A program made the translations under genes and the position numbers. From assembly GCA_040905045.1 (NCBI GenBank), contig JBBDSH010000053.1, positions 1 through 6,260 of the forward strand: a DNA stretch of 6,260 bases, written 5' to 3'. This DNA comes from JBBDSH01 sp040905045. Its GTDB lineage: Bacteria > Pseudomonadota > Gammaproteobacteria > Eutrophobiales > Eutrophobiaceae. Shown piece by piece: positions 5,894-6,260 of the stretch (the first letter of the stretch is position 1; every line of letters starts with the position of its first letter). The notes beneath the pieces were generated by a model, which was not told the DNA's origin, did no database searches, and saw nothing but the letters and a program-made list of their open reading frames with translations.

Positions 5894-6076
5894 TGTTCCA
5901 AATCCGTGTTCAATCCGGGAACATAACGCGGACACGCGGTAAATACGGTCGCTCCGGACTCCTGTCCTCCCGCGACACTAATACGTCCATGTATGTCGTC
6001 CCTGTAGCTCGAATGCGGCCTCCCTGCCGCATACGGTCCGCTTATATATTCCCGGATTGAACACGGATTCGGAACA
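5894..6076. repeat. 28-bp inverted repeat enclosing ~127 bp, MITE-like
   Basis: The left arm 5894-5921 and right arm 6049-6076 are reverse complements over 28 bp, with one mismatch (5900 against 6070). The inner 21 bp are identical (core CCGTGTTCAATCCGGGAA on the left arm). Between them lie about 127 bp without a plausible gene. The element starts 5 bases after the radical SAM stop. Size and layout resemble a non-autonomous miniature transposable element or a dispersed palindromic repeat. I see no target-site duplication and no transposase, so mobility is inference. Confidence 0.7.
5948..6032. repeat. Array of small hairpins inside the inverted repeat
   Basis: GTCGC (5948-5952) pairs with GCGAC (5972-5976) and encloses GGAC/GTCC (5956-5959, 5964-5967). 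Further on, ATGCGGC (6013-6019) pairs with GCCGCAT (6026-6032) around six bases. A motif of the form TCC(N)TG recurs at or near the loops: 5960, 5986, 5999 and 6021. The regularity suggests a dispersed intergenic palindromic repeat and not chance sequence. No function is assigned. Confidence 0.5.
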
Positions 6077-6080
6077 GCTA

Positions 6081-6110
6081 TATTCCGAATCGGTCCGTGT
6101 TATTCGAACA
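6081..6110 (+). repeat. Third, diverged copy of the ~30-bp unit
   Basis: This stretch shares TTCCGAATC, CCGTGTT and GAACA in the same order as the arms of the adjacent inverted repeat, with a small insertion and some losses. It faces the right arm directly: GATTCGGAA (6066-6074) and TTCCGAATC (6083-6091) form a 9-bp stem around eight bases. The unit therefore occurs three times between 5894 and 6110, in alternating orientation. Confidence 0.55.
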
Positions 6111-6164
6111 GCTGTCTATTCGGTGAGCCAGGTGTGAAGGGCTCTTTTAACGCCGTGCCGGCGC

Positions 6165-6193
6165 TTGAAAATCGCCATGCGTCACTGTAGTAT
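6165..6193 (+). promoter_or_regulatory. Sigma-70 promoter of the initiator tRNA gene
   Basis: TTGAAA (6165-6170, five of six to consensus) and TAGTAT (6188-6193, four of six) are separated by exactly 17 bp. Transcription would begin near 6200, leaving a leader of about six bases before the tRNA. The discriminator after the -10 is GCGCGTC (6194-6200). A GC-rich discriminator is the known signature of stable-RNA promoters repressed by ppGpp/DksA in the stringent response, so that control is inferred. Confidence 0.8.
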
Positions 6194-6206
6194 GCGCGTC
6201 CGTTAG

Positions 6207-6260
6207 TGCGGGGTGGAGCAGTCTGGCAGCTCGTCGGGCTCATAACCCGAAGGTCGCAGG
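6207..6260 (+). tRNA. Initiator tRNA-fMet(CAT), 5' part, cut by the window end
   Basis: The first 54 bases closely match bacterial initiator tRNA: the acceptor 5' strand TGCGGGG, a D arm with GAGC, and the anticodon CAT at 6241-6243. Initiator features are visible: three consecutive G-C pairs in the anticodon stem (GGG before, CCC after) and A11-T24 in the D stem. Position 1 is T where E. coli has C. The lack of a 1-72 pair, another initiator mark, cannot be judged because the T arm end, acceptor 3' strand and CCA lie beyond the window. Confidence 0.95.

Larger units (their letters stand above)
5889..6164. other. Gene-free intergenic region
   Basis: Between the radical SAM stop and the tRNA promoter I find no reading frame with coding character on either strand. 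It holds the three-copy inverted repeat, the hairpin array, a direct repeat of GAACAGCT (6072 and 6106) and a small GC hairpin, CGCCG/CGGCG (6151-6163), just ahead of the tRNA promoter. No T-rich intrinsic terminator for the radical SAM gene is visible. Confidence 0.7.

Noticed and set aside
5894..6110. Integron attC site or CRISPR array
   Set aside because: No RYYYAAC/GTTRRRY core pair or integrase gene is visible, and the units are not regularly spaced direct repeats with spacers.

Overview
The window looks like chromosomal DNA from a moderately GC-rich gammaproteobacterium. The evidence is a PBP1b that aligns along its length with the E. coli protein as I know it, a Pseudomonas-type TPR lipoprotein coupled to it, and a gammaproteobacterial-looking initiator tRNA. 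I cannot name a genus. There is no phage, integrase, transposase gene or CRISPR array, so this is mainly a housekeeping region with some unusual intergenic structure.

Layout. (1) 1-216: the 3' end of an extremely lysine-rich histone H1-like protein built on a 12-bp repeat. A possible 37-codon basic ORF and a strong intrinsic terminator follow (371-399). (2) 442-3296: a two-gene, translationally coupled cell-wall operon. It encodes the bifunctional peptidoglycan synthase PBP1b (mrcB) and a TPR outer-membrane lipoprotein that matches, by place and architecture, the PBP1b activator LpoP. (3) 3297-3357: a convergent intergenic stretch with a degenerate 7-bp tandem repeat and a hairpin. (4) 3358-5888: a divergent pair, a Memo-AMMECR1 fusion on the minus strand and a radical SAM enzyme on the plus strand. 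Together they are a complete AmmeMemoRadiSam system with components A and B fused. Their 74-bp shared promoter region holds several short direct repeats. (5) 5889-6164: a gene-free region with three copies of a ~30-bp unit in alternating orientation, two of which form a 28-bp inverted repeat around ~127 bp of small hairpins. (6) 6165-6260: a promoter with a GC-rich discriminator, then the 5' part of the initiator tRNA-fMet gene, cut by the window end.

How the genes work together. PBP1b polymerises and cross-links peptidoglycan from the inner membrane, and the lipoprotein probably reaches it from the outer membrane to stimulate it. The AmmeMemoRadiSam trio is conserved and widespread, but I know of no established reaction for it. 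It is the part of the window closest to an undescribed biological system. The repeat element upstream of the tRNA is the most unexplained non-coding structure.
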